64,000 bases of DNA from Gammaproteobacteria bacterium (GTDB lineage: Bacteria; Pseudomonadota; Gammaproteobacteria; Steroidobacterales; GCA-2729495). The notes beneath the pieces are model-generated. The model worked only from the letters and a program-made list of their open reading frames with translations. It made no database searches and was not told the origin of the DNA. Below, one piece after another: positions 9,215 through 17,412 of this stretch. The stretch lies in NCBI GenBank assembly GCA_030746435.1, contig JASLMV010000006.1, positions 59,747 through 123,746 of the forward strand. Reading direction: 5' to 3'. Every line of letters starts with the position of its first letter. Within the stretch, counting starts at the first letter, position 1. The position numbers and the translations under genes were made by a program.

Positions 9215-10555
9215 CTATTCCTCCTCCTCTTCTTCATCCGAACTCATGCCGGGCACTCCCACCACTTCGCCCATCCATTTCTTGAAACGATCCTGCGACA
9301 TTATAAGGTCGGAACTGGGCAGCAAAATGATTTCCTCATCTGCTGATAACCCGGAAATAACCTCGCTGTAATCGAGGTCGGTCAGACCGGTCTGAATATT
9401 CTGTGCGAACGGTATGCCATCGCGCATGACAAGAACCCAGTACTGGCCGCCGAAGAGATAGCCCTGATTTTGTAGTGGCTCACCGGACGGTAAGGGTTGC
9501 CCCGATGTTTCGTCCGCACCTGCGCCGCTGTTGCCGTTGCCCGGAGGCGCATCTTCACTGGCCCCCGAGACGGCATCCGCTATCTGCATGCCGCCGCTGC
9601 GGAGCTGGTCGCGGATCGTTTCTTCTTCTATACCCGTAAACAGCGCTGCTGCTTCGATGTCCTTCACGGTGCGTAACGCCATCGTGGGTATAGCAGCCAC
9701 ACCGTAGCGGCTTGCAATATCGATATCGACTTCGGCATTCATTCCGGGCCGCAGCAGGCCCTGTCTGTTCTCGATGTTGACGATAACCGCAAACAGCGTT
9801 ACGGCTTCTTCGTCTTCTGCCTGGGGTTCTATTTTCAGCACGGTGCCATCGAAAGGCTGGTTCGGATAAGCCGCAACGGTAACAATGGCTCGCTGCCCGG
9901 GGATAATTTTGCCGATATCGGATTCATCCACCAGCGAACGGACCTGCACAAAGCGCAAATCAGCCATCTTGAGGAGGATAGTCCCGCCGCCCACGTCCTG
10001 GGTCGGCGACGAGATTACCTGGCCTATTTCTACGTCGCGTTGAATCAACGTGCCTTGAATCGGTGAACGAACCTCGGTGTCTTCGAGCGCTATGCGGGCA
10101 TTTTCAACTGCGACTTCGGCCCGTACGACTTCGGCCCGCGAATTTGCGTATTCCAGGATGCTGGTTTCGTAGTCCACCTGGTTCAGGGTTCCGGACTCGA
10201 ACAGTTTCTTGGAGCGGTCGCGCTGCGTCCTGGCGATGTCCCGGCGTGCCTGGGCGGCTTCGAGCTCGGCCTCTGTCTGCGCCAGGGAATTACGGGGTGT
10301 GCGCTTGTCGATTTGCACCAACAAGTCACCCGCCTGCACAAGGTCACCCGTTTCCGCCCGGATATCAAGGATTTCGCCGGATGCCTTGGATTTGAGTTCC
10401 ACTGTGGTCACCGGCTCGACAATGCCGGCTGCCTGGACCGCCACGACGATATCGCGCGTGGATACACCGGAAGTATTCCAGGTGCGCACCTCTTCGTCCT
10501 GTGCGCAGCCGCCCAGGGCCAGGCTAATCAGTAAAATTGTTTGATATTTTTTCAA
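9215..10555 (-). CDS. HlyD/MacA-type periplasmic adaptor lipoprotein
   Basis: Membrane fusion (adaptor) protein of 446 residues that links an ABC permease to an outer-membrane channel. Lipobox LGGC puts the lipidated Cys at residue 17. A lipoyl/barrel-sandwich half ([20 protein letters not shown]), a long coiled-coil hairpin (about residues 95-165, rich in Glu, Ala and Arg) and a second half [17 protein letters not shown] follow. The start is TTG at 10553-10555, overlapping the TGA of the upstream ATPase (TTGA), with AGG eight bases before; this suggests coupling. Residues 325-365 form a Gly/Ser/Asp-rich linker, and the chain ends in six Glu whose codons form the ribosome site of the next gene. 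Confidence 0.92.
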   Translation of the reverse strand: MKKYQTILLISLALGGCAQDEEVRTWNTSGVSTRDIVVAVQAAGIVEPVTTVELKSKASGEILDIRAETGDLVQAGDLLVQIDKRTPRNSLAQTEAELEAAQARRDIARTQRDRSKKLFESGTLNQVDYETSILEYANSRAEVVRAEVAVENARIALEDTEVRSPIQGTLIQRDVEIGQVISSPTQDVGGGTILLKMADLRFVQVRSLVDESDIGKIIPGQRAIVTVAAYPNQPFDGTVLKIEPQAEDEEAVTLFAVIVNIENRQGLLRPGMNAEVDIDIASRYGVAAIPTMALRTVKDIEAAALFTGIEEETIRDQLRSGGMQIADAVSGASEDAPPGNGNSGAGADETSGQPLPSGEPLQNQGYLFGGQYWVLVMRDGIPFAQNIQTGLTDLDYSEVISGLSADEEIILLPSSDLIMSQDRFKKWMGEVVGVPGMSSDEEEEEE

Positions 10556-11262
10556 TGTATTGCCTGTCCGACCGAATCCGATTCGATACCACCGTCAAGT
10601 AAGTGAATTTCACGTTTGGCGTGAGCTGCAACGTCAGCTTCATGCGTTACCAGAATGATGGTCTGTCCGTCCTTATGCAGCTCGTCGAACAGCGCCATGA
10701 TTTCCTTACCGGTCCTGGAATCCAGGTTTCCGGTCGGTTCATCCGCGAGCAAAATACTTGGATGGGTTACCAATGCGCGGGCAATCGCGACTCTCTGCCG
10801 TTGACCGCCCGACATTTCAGTGGGCCTGTGGTCGGCCCGGTCTTCCAGCCCAACCTGTTTCAGGGCATGCCTGGCGCGCTCGGTCCGTTCTTTCTGGTTC
10901 ATGCCCGCGTAAATCAACGGCAATTCAACATTGTGCAGCGCCGTTGCACGCGCCAGCAAATTAAAGGTCTGGAACACAAACCCAATTTCCTGGTTCCGTA
11001 TCTGCGCCAGGCGCCGGTCACCGAGATCGGATACGACGGTGCCATTGAGCTTGTAGCTGCCGGCATCGGGCGAATCGAGGCAACCAATCATGTTCATAAG
11101 CGTTGTTTTCCCTGAACCGGACGGGCCCATGATTGCGACATACTCATTGGGGTAGATGTCCACGTCGACGTCTCTTAAAGCGTCGATACTCATATCACCC
11201 ATATCGTATGTGCGCCGCATGCCGCTTATACTTATAAGCGGTTCCTTTTGTGGCTCGTCCAT
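10552..11262 (-). CDS. MacB/LolD-type ABC transporter ATP-binding protein
   Basis: ATPase subunit of 236 residues: Walker [10 protein letters not shown] (46-54), Q-loop VFQTFN (Q98), signature SGGQRQR (151-157), Walker [13 protein letters not shown] (170-181) and H-loop VTHEADVA. First gene of the three-gene export operon (ATPase, adaptor, permease). An SD-like GAGGAA lies about 9 bases before the ATG at 11262. The substrate of such exporters is often a lipoprotein, peptide or drug and cannot be assigned here. No outer-membrane TolC-like gene is present in the window, so the channel must be encoded elsewhere. Confidence 0.94.
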   Translation of the reverse strand: MDEPQKEPLISISGMRRTYDMGDMSIDALRDVDVDIYPNEYVAIMGPSGSGKTTLMNMIGCLDSPDAGSYKLNGTVVSDLGDRRLAQIRNQEIGFVFQTFNLLARATALHNVELPLIYAGMNQKERTERARHALKQVGLEDRADHRPTEMSGGQRQRVAIARALVTHPSILLADEPTGNLDSRTGKEIMALFDELHKDGQTIILVTHEADVAAHAKREIHLLDGGIESDSVGQAIH

Positions 11263-11396
11263 CTTGCTTATTCCTCACTTACATGATCGCATTTCAGCTA
11301 GCGGGTATATGTAGCAAAATGTAACGCGGGCGAGCCCACATATAGGGAATATAAGTAATTGTTATTAAAGGGGAAAAATTAGATTTTATGTTAGTA

Positions 11397-11588
11397 TCAT
11401 GGTACCCGGCCGGCTGCCCAGCCACCGGCCAGGAATCCGATGGCGCCGCCGATTACAAGGTGGGCTGTCAGTGCCTTCAGGTACTCACTGCGCGTTGGCT
11501 TTCCCTTCCAGGGGAACTTGCGAAAGTTCCACAGAGCCAGGCCTATGCCGCCGGCAACGAAAACAAGTACAACCAGAGTACGTATCAT
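11397..11588 (-). CDS. small two-helix membrane protein coupled to the VTT-oxidoreductase gene
   Basis: A 63-residue protein with two predicted membrane helices (about 3-20 and 41-60, the second Gly/Ala-rich, GGAIGFLAGGWAAG) joined by a basic loop (KFPWKGKPTRSEY). It is real rather than chance because its ATG overlaps the stop of the 711-residue gene upstream by four bases (ATGA), the usual sign of translational coupling. I do not recognise a family. It may be a subunit or stabiliser of the VTT-oxidoreductase. Confidence 0.7.
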   Translation of the reverse strand: MIRTLVVLVFVAGGIGLALWNFRKFPWKGKPTRSEYLKALTAHLVIGGAIGFLAGGWAAGRVP

Positions 11589-13720
11589 TTTACCCCGAGG
11601 CCGTGGAACCAGCCCGATAAGCGCAGCATGCGTTGCGACAGGTTTGCCTTGCGCCAGTTGCCTGCCGCGAATTTATTGGCTTCAGCCAGTGTCGGGTAAA
11701 TATGCACGGTGCCGAGGATTTTATCCAGACCCAGGCCGTTGCGCATCGCCAGCACGTATTCGCTGATGATGTCGCCGGCATGCGGCCCCACAATCGTAAC
11801 TCCGAGTATTTTAGCGCTACCCGGTGGTGTCAGCACCCGGACAAAGCCCCGGGCTTCGCCATCGGCTATAGCCCGGTCCAGGTCATCTATCCCGTACGTC
11901 GTTGCCTTGTACTGTATACCCTGCTCGGCAGCGGAGTCCTCGCTGATGCCGACGCTGGCAACTTCCGGATCGCAGAAAACCGCACGCGGAATGACTGAGT
12001 AATCCACCCGGAATTTCCAGAATTTGCCGAATAGTGCGTTCATTGCGCAATACCAGGCCTGATGGGCGGCAGCGTGCGTGAGCTGATACGGCCCCGCCAC
12101 GTCGCCGCAGGCATAGATATTGGGATAAATAGTTTGCAAGAAATCATTAAGTTCCAGGGTACCGTCCGGACGCGTCTCCAGCCCGATATTTTCGAGTCCC
12201 AGGCCGCTGGTATTACCGCGCCGGCCGGTAGCAATGATGACCTTGTCGAACGGTATGCGTTGTTCGCCGCGGGCATCTTCGCAAACCATGCTGTCCTGCC
12301 CGGCTTGCGAATCGAAAGAGGTGGCGCGACACCCCGTGAGCACATAAATACCATCCCGCCTGAACGCCGCTTCCACCTCTGCCGAAGCCTGTTCGGATTC
12401 GACGGCCAGCAACCTGGGCAGCATTTCTACCTGTGTCACATCGGAACCCAGGCGCCTGAAAGCCTGGGCGAGTTCGCAACCAATCGCACCGCCGCCCAGC
12501 ACGAGGAGCCGCTTGGGCAGCTCTTCCAGTTGCCACAGGTTGTCGGAGGTCAGGTAGTCGACCTTCTCCAGGCCCGGAATAGGAGGCACCGCCGGCTGAC
12601 CGCCGGTCGCGATAATGATACTGCGCGTGTGAATCGTTTTACCGTTGACCTCGACTGTCCAGGGAGATGTTATCCGGGCATCGCCCGTAACGCAGTCCAC
12701 GCCCAGTTCGGTATAACGCTCAGTCGAATCGTGCGGTTCTATTTTGCCAATGACATCCTGCACCCGTTGCATCACCGCGGGAAAATTCGCCTGCGCATCG
12801 CTGCCGGTGATGCCGAACTCACCGGAGCGGTTGATATACGACATGATCCGCGAGGAACGGATAAGCGCTTTGCTGGGCACGCATCCGGTGTTCAGGCAGT
12901 CACCACCCATGCGTTCGCGCTCGATCAGCGTTACTTTCGCGTTAGCGGCGGCAGCAATATAGGCTGAGACAAGACCCGCGGAGCCGGCGCCGATAACGAC
13001 CAGGTTGGTATCAAAGGCTGCCGGTTTTGTAAACTTACGCCGCTGTTTACGGGCGTTGTAGTTTTCCACAAGTTTACGCGCCACCAATGGAAACAGGCCC
13101 AATAGTACAAAAGACACGATGATCTGCGGCGACAATATGCCACTCAGCGACTCAAGCTGGCCGATCTGCGTGCCGGCATTCACGTACAGGATAGTTGCGG
13201 GCAGCATCCCGAGCTGGCTGACCCAGTAATAGGTAACTATATTCAGCCGGGTCAGGCCCATGACCATATTGATGGCAAAGAATGGAAATGCCGGCACGAG
13301 GCGAAGCGTAAAGAGGTAATACGCACCGTCTTTTTCCACACCTTTATTGATACGTGTGGTTACCCTGCGAAAGCGCTGTTCGACGAAATCGCGCAACAGG
13401 TAACGGGATAACAGGAAAGCAAGCGTGGCACCGATAGTGCTGGCAAAAGAAACAATGATTGTCCCCTGCAGTATCCCGAAAAGTGCCCCGGCAATAAGGG
13501 TCATCGCTGCGGCACCGGGAATATTTACGGCGGTTACGAGCACGTATAAAAGCAGGTAGCCAAATGCCGCGACGAGGGGGTTCGCAGAAACCCATGTATC
13601 GACCTCGATCTGCCGTGCCTTGAAATTCTCGAGGGTTATTACCTCGTGCAGGTCAAAATAAACTGCACCGGCAACGAGAAGGGCGATCAGACTTAGTATG
13701 ATTAGGCGGGATCGGCTCAT
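11585..13720 (-). CDS. fusion of TVP38/TMEM64 (VTT) membrane domain and FAD-dependent disulfide oxidoreductase
   Basis: A 711-residue fusion. Residues 1-225 are a VTT/DedA-like membrane domain (helix near 7-22, then helices around 50-105, 135-185 and 198-215; core motifs NIPGAAAMTLIAGALFG and LRLVPAFPFFAIN). Residues 236-711 are a class I pyridine-nucleotide disulfide oxidoreductase: FAD motif VIGAGSAGL, redox pair C275 and C280 in GGDCLNTGCVPSKA, NAD(P) motif LVLGGGAIGCELA, second FAD motif IYACGDVAG, and the C-terminal HIYPTLAE with the catalytic His-Glu type pair. It is not a mercuric reductase: no N-terminal metal-binding domain and no C-terminal Cys pair. The fusion would tether a thiol/quinone-type reductase to the inner membrane. 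Substrate unknown. Stop overlaps the next small gene. Confidence 0.88.
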   Translation of the reverse strand: MSRSRLIILSLIALLVAGAVYFDLHEVITLENFKARQIEVDTWVSANPLVAAFGYLLLYVLVTAVNIPGAAAMTLIAGALFGILQGTIIVSFASTIGATLAFLLSRYLLRDFVEQRFRRVTTRINKGVEKDGAYYLFTLRLVPAFPFFAINMVMGLTRLNIVTYYWVSQLGMLPATILYVNAGTQIGQLESLSGILSPQIIVSFVLLGLFPLVARKLVENYNARKQRRKFTKPAAFDTNLVVIGAGSAGLVSAYIAAAANAKVTLIERERMGGDCLNTGCVPSKALIRSSRIMSYINRSGEFGITGSDAQANFPAVMQRVQDVIGKIEPHDSTERYTELGVDCVTGDARITSPWTVEVNGKTIHTRSIIIATGGQPAVPPIPGLEKVDYLTSDNLWQLEELPKRLLVLGGGAIGCELAQAFRRLGSDVTQVEMLPRLLAVESEQASAEVEAAFRRDGIYVLTGCRATSFDSQAGQDSMVCEDARGEQRIPFDKVIIATGRRGNTSGLGLENIGLETRPDGTLELNDFLQTIYPNIYACGDVAGPYQLTHAAAHQAWYCAMNALFGKFWKFRVDYSVIPRAVFCDPEVASVGISEDSAAEQGIQYKATTYGIDDLDRAIADGEARGFVRVLTPPGSAKILGVTIVGPHAGDIISEYVLAMRNGLGLDKILGTVHIYPTLAEANKFAAGNWRKANLSQRMLRLSGWFHGLGVK

Positions 13721-13736
13721 AGGGAACGCGTTGGCT

Positions 13737-13754
13737 AAAAGGCGGCCTTCCGCC
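13737..13754 (-). terminator. rho-independent terminator after the Rieske oxygenase gene
   Basis: Read on the minus strand this is GGCGG-AAGG-CCGCC followed by TTTT, a five-base-pair GC stem, tetraloop and short U tract, 39 bases after the stop of the gene at 13793-14941 and before the start of the next minus-strand gene. It separates the two transcripts. Confidence 0.6.
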
Positions 13755-13792
13755 CCGCCTGTTCTGACCGCATGGTAAGAAAAACGTTCGGC

Positions 13793-14941
13793 TTACTCGC
13801 CCGCTGCCTTGTCCAGTTCAAGTTCAGCGTTCGATCCATCAACAAGTGGTACAGGATCAAGCACCCAGCCCTTAATATTACGCCGCTCCGGTGATGGGAT
13901 AGCATACGCGACCTTCATCTGGTTTCTGTTCACTTCGTCCGAATCGATGCGCCAGCCGCGTGCTTCCCATTCCCTCAGCCGGTCGCGATATTCCCCTATG
14001 CACAGATCTGCCGGCATAAAAAACTCATTGTTTCGGGTTGGGGGCGTTTCTACCGGATTTAAGTCCAGCAACACGTCCCGGTCCTGGAACACGACATATT
14101 CGTTACGGCCGACCATGCGTTCGTCATGTTCTGGCTCTGTGAGAAAATTGCGCAGGTTGATCAGCCAGACTTTGACATTCTCGTCGTCGACAGGGCATTC
14201 AAACATGTATTGATGTATGTGTACTTCGTCGGTGGGATGGATGAATGTCCATAAACTTGAAACACCCTCATGGCCAGTCGCGGCCCAGATAATCGCATCA
14301 TCATCGCGACCTGAAACTTTACGCATTTCTTTTTCTGCCAGCGGTGGCGCCTTAATAGTGAAACCAAAACCTGTGCCCCAGTCCGTACGCTCCGGAATAA
14401 CCTCCGGTGTTTTGTAATCGTCCCAATCACCCTTGAAACCGTGCGTGTCGTGCACGAACTCATTGTGGGCCGGGTCGATTCCATTTTCTATGGATCGCTG
14501 GAAGTTGATATTGAATTCGTAGTGCTGGATTGTGTGTGACCAGCCTTCCTGTTCCCACTCCTTGATTCCCATGATTGGCGGACGTTCCTCCTCAGGCAGG
14601 TCGCCGAGGAAACAGAACACCAGTCCATAGCGTTCAACTACCGGGTATGTGTCTATGCGGGTACGTGCCGGAATCTTGGGGTCCGGGCCGAGAGAAGGAA
14701 TGGCGGTACAGTTACCGTCACCGTCAAAGCGCCAGCCGTGATAGGGGCACTGGATGCAGTCATCTTTGACTTTGCCGCCGCTGAGTGAACCGCCACGGTG
14801 TGTGCAGGTATTGCTCAGGCAATGGGCCTGGCCTTTACTATCTCGCCAGAGTACAAAGTCCTGACCCAGCATGCGGCGCTTAACAGGTTCACTGCCAATA
14901 TTTTTACTTTGTTCCGCGGGATACCAGAAATTAATAAACAT
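13793..14941 (-). CDS. Rieske [2Fe-2S] oxygenase, alpha subunit type
   Basis: Ring-hydroxylating-type oxygenase of 382 residues. Rieske cluster ligands C46-x-H48 in CTHRGG and C65-x2-H68 in CPYHGW; mononuclear iron site NGIDPAHNEFVH with D156, H159 and H164. I chose the ATG at 14941 because GGAG lies eight bases upstream and FINFWYPA is a typical family N-terminus; an ATG at 15004 would add 21 residues but has no ribosome site. No beta subunit, ferredoxin or reductase gene adjoins it, so it uses electron partners from elsewhere. It is divergent from an MFS transporter whose sister sits in operon with an RCCR-like gene at 57262. It lacks the C-terminal CxxC of plant pheophorbide a oxygenase, so that identity is not supported. 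Confidence 0.9.
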   Translation of the reverse strand: MFINFWYPAEQSKNIGSEPVKRRMLGQDFVLWRDSKGQAHCLSNTCTHRGGSLSGGKVKDDCIQCPYHGWRFDGDGNCTAIPSLGPDPKIPARTRIDTYPVVERYGLVFCFLGDLPEEERPPIMGIKEWEQEGWSHTIQHYEFNINFQRSIENGIDPAHNEFVHDTHGFKGDWDDYKTPEVIPERTDWGTGFGFTIKAPPLAEKEMRKVSGRDDDAIIWAATGHEGVSSLWTFIHPTDEVHIHQYMFECPVDDENVKVWLINLRNFLTEPEHDERMVGRNEYVVFQDRDVLLDLNPVETPPTRNNEFFMPADLCIGEYRDRLREWEARGWRIDSDEVNRNQMKVAYAIPSPERRNIKGWVLDPVPLVDGSNAELELDKAAGE

Positions 14942-15111
14942 GGCTGTATCTCCACTCGCTCGACCGTTTTGGGCTCCGGTCTTGTCAATTTCCAATTCTG
15001 GCATGAAAGCACACTTGTATAAAGGTGCCGAGAGGTGAACGCCCACAGCACTTTATTGGCGCGCCACCCCGCTTGGGTTATGGTGAGACGATATCCCAGC
15101 AGGGGGCCATT

Positions 15112-16425
15112 GTGTCAACAGCGCAAGAGAAGGTCGGGCCAGTCATTCTGACGCCAGGCGTCCGGAAGTTTAATTTCTGGACGTTTATGTACGCATCGTT
15201 TATCTGCATCGCGATGCTTGCCGGGATGAATTTTCTGCAGGCATATATTCTGGACGTCAACCTGGCGCTGCCAAAAGAAGAGCAGGGTTTTGCCACCGGA
15301 ATACTTGCCACCTGGACCGAGTTGGTCGCAATTATCCTGATCATCCCGTTCGGGGTGCTGGCTGACCGGATAGGCAGGCGTCCGCTGGTTATTGCGGGCA
15401 TCCTGATTTGTGGTTTGGGCTACACGCTGTTTCCAATGGCGACCAGCCTGAACGAACTGATCGTGTATCGGGTGATATTCGCAGTCGGTGTCGCCATCCT
15501 GTCGGCCCAGATACCGACGGTTGGTAACGACTATACCGCCGAGCGTTCACGCGGCAGGCTGTTCGGGTTTTCGGGATTCATGAACGGCCTGGGCGTCATA
15601 TTTATGAGCGCCGGTCTGGCACAAATTCCCGGTTTACTTGAGCCGCGTGGCTTTACCCCGGTTGCCGCCGGTCTGGTTATGTTTTTGACGACTGCGGCAT
15701 TGTGTGTTGTATCGGCAGTCGTGTTTCGCTTCGGCCTGCAAGGCGGTGTGCCGCAGGAAGCGGCCACGACCAGCAAGCCGCCGCTAAAAGAAACGTTGCT
15801 TGCCGGCGCGCGGGCGGCCCGCAATCCACGCATCGTGCTTTCCTATCTCGCAGCCTTTGCAGGCCGTTCCGACAATGCGATCAAGGGCCTGTTCATTTCG
15901 GTCTGGGTGCTGCAGGTAGCGCCGGAAGCCGGGATAACTCAGCCACAGGCTTTTGCGCACGCCGGTAAGCTGATGGGCTTGATGGGTGCCATAACCCTGA
16001 TCTGGACGCCGCTGTTTGGTTTTGTGCTTGACCGGCTTAACCGCGTTACCGGCATGGCGGTAGCGATGCTGCTGGCTGCGGTGGGCTATGGTTCGATGGG
16101 ATTCATTAGTTCGCCGCTGGATAATGCAATGTTGCCGTTCTTTGTACTGCTGTCTATTGGTCAGGGAAGCGCGATTATTGCGTCGGTAACCCTGCTCGGT
16201 CAGGAGGCGTCTGCGGCCGAACGCGGGACGATTGTGGCTACCAATGCATGGTTCGGCGCAATTGGCATCCTCGTGGCAACCTTGCTCGGCGGTTACCTGT
16301 TCGATGTGATTGGTCCGTCAGCGCCCTTCGTAATGCTCGGGGTATTCCAGACCGTCGTGTTCGCGTTCGCAGTTTTTGTACGGTGGTCATCGCCGGGACT
16401 GGCGTCTGCCGCCGGTACCGGGTAG
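15112..16425 (+). CDS. MFS transporter (12 helices)
   Basis: Major-facilitator permease of about 437 residues with the loop 2-3 signature GVLADRIGRRP and twelve predicted helices. The GTG at 15112 is preferred: AGGGGG lies five bases before it, and the 29 residues encoded upstream from 15025 are not transporter-like. It resembles the MFS protein at 55947-57251, especially in the last third (LLGQE-S-A-RG, GILV-LLGGYLFD-IGP-APFV), so the two form one subfamily. Divergent from the Rieske oxygenase, with about 170 bases between the starts for shared promoters; likely imports that enzyme's substrate or exports its product, which is inference. Confidence 0.9.
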   Translation: MSTAQEKVGPVILTPGVRKFNFWTFMYASFICIAMLAGMNFLQAYILDVNLALPKEEQGFATGILATWTELVAIILIIPFGVLADRIGRRPLVIAGILICGLGYTLFPMATSLNELIVYRVIFAVGVAILSAQIPTVGNDYTAERSRGRLFGFSGFMNGLGVIFMSAGLAQIPGLLEPRGFTPVAAGLVMFLTTAALCVVSAVVFRFGLQGGVPQEAATTSKPPLKETLLAGARAARNPRIVLSYLAAFAGRSDNAIKGLFISVWVLQVAPEAGITQPQAFAHAGKLMGLMGAITLIWTPLFGFVLDRLNRVTGMAVAMLLAAVGYGSMGFISSPLDNAMLPFFVLLSIGQGSAIIASVTLLGQEASAAERGTIVATNAWFGAIGILVATLLGGYLFDVIGPSAPFVMLGVFQTVVFAFAVFVRWSSPGLASAAGTG

Positions 16426-16435
16426 CCCCGAACGC

Positions 16436-16798
16436 TTAGCCTGCGAATTCGTCGTAGAACTCGTGGGTGTGTGAGGGGAGCAGGTGGGGAATCAGGTCCT
16501 TGTTGCGATCACCGTTGGCTTTTCCGAAGGCAATACGCTTGTCGACCGATTCCCATTCTTCGATGATGATGAATTGCGTCCCGGGATCTTCGTGCGGTGG
16601 TTCGGGATGTGCAGCCAGTTCTTCCGCTGTGTACGCCTTTTTGACCGCTTCTACCATGGTACCCGTGCGGGCCCGGTAGAGTTTACGGCCGATAAATCCA
16701 TCGGCTTCGCTCATCAGGGGTTCGATTTCCTCGTAGAAGCGGGTGACGCCATCGTCATGGCCCGGCTGGGCGGTGACGGTAATAATGAATGTTTCCAC
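16436..16798 (-). CDS. ABM-fold (antibiotic biosynthesis monooxygenase-like) protein
   Basis: A 120-residue dimeric alpha/beta-barrel type protein: FIITVTAQPGHDDGVTRFY at the N-terminus, a long middle with GRKLYRARTG, and FIIIEEWESVDKR near residue 80, the edge strand typical of ABM domains. Members oxidise quinols or polyketides or simply bind small ligands; this one cannot be assigned. Start is GTG at 16798 with GAGAG upstream. It ends ten bases from the convergent MFS gene. Confidence 0.72.
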   Translation of the reverse strand: METFIITVTAQPGHDDGVTRFYEEIEPLMSEADGFIGRKLYRARTGTMVEAVKKAYTAEELAAHPEPPHEDPGTQFIIIEEWESVDKRIAFGKANGDRNKDLIPHLLPSHTHEFYDEFAG

Positions 16799-16878
16799 TT
16801 AACTCTCTTCTTTTAGCTAATGTTGGGAGGGCGGTTTAGACTAATGCGTTGGTTTTTGCGCGTCAATTAAGCAGGCAA

Positions 16879-17412
16879 ATGGCAGATACAGAAAGAATAT
16901 CCGGATTCCCGCCTATTGCTTCGCCCGCGGCAAAAGTGTTGGTACTGGGCTCGATGCCGAGCATGGCTTCGCTGGAAAAGCAGGAGTACTACGGGAAGCC
17001 ACAGAATAGTTTCTGGCGGATTATGGGGGATTGTTTCTCTGCCGGCCCGGATTTGCCCTACGAAGAGCGTTGCATGACCCTGACGGAGGCGGGCATCGCG
17101 GTATGGGATGTGCTTGCTTCCTGCGTGCGTCCGGGCAGCCTCGACAGCAATATTGATATGCGCACCGCAGAAGTTAATGACCTGGTCACCTTCCTTACTA
17201 AGTACGGCGGTGTACGGCATGTATTTTTTAACGGGAAGAAAGCTGAACAAATATTCCGGCAGCGGCTGGGTAAGAAAATTGAAAGCGTGCACCCGTATTT
17301 GTATTACACAAGCCTGCCCTCAACCAGTCCCGCAATGGCGAGCCTGAGCTACAGCGCGAAGCTCGAGTGTTGGCGTGTGCTTGCCAATGCGGTGGGCGTT
17401 ACGGATATATGA
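16879..17412 (+). CDS. DNA-deoxyinosine/uracil-family DNA glycosylase
   Basis: A 177-residue member of the uracil-DNA glycosylase superfamily, closest by motif to the hypoxanthine (deoxyinosine) DNA glycosylase group: GSMPSMASL at the N-terminal motif, YYGKPQNSFW, and the C-terminal LPSTSPA. It removes deaminated bases and starts base excision repair. The start is uncertain: ATG 16879 gives the usual N-terminus, whereas TTG 16849 would add ten residues. The last four bases (ATGA) overlap the start of the permease at 17409. Confidence 0.85.
   Translation: MADTERISGFPPIASPAAKVLVLGSMPSMASLEKQEYYGKPQNSFWRIMGDCFSAGPDLPYEERCMTLTEAGIAVWDVLASCVRPGSLDSNIDMRTAEVNDLVTFLTKYGGVRHVFFNGKKAEQIFRQRLGKKIESVHPYLYYTSLPSTSPAMASLSYSAKLECWRVLANAVGVTDI

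Noticed and set aside
12062..12967. 301-residue plus-strand open frame
   Set aside because: Antisense to the well-supported oxidoreductase domain of 11585-13720; no family features.
11585..13720. Mercuric reductase identity
   Set aside because: The redox Cys pair matches, but the C-terminal vicinal Cys pair and N-terminal metal-binding domain are missing and no mer genes adjoin.
13793..14941. Direct assignment as pheophorbide a oxygenase
   Set aside because: Rieske and iron motifs are shared by all such oxygenases, and the C-terminal CxxC of the plant enzyme is absent; kept only as a hypothesis in the findings.
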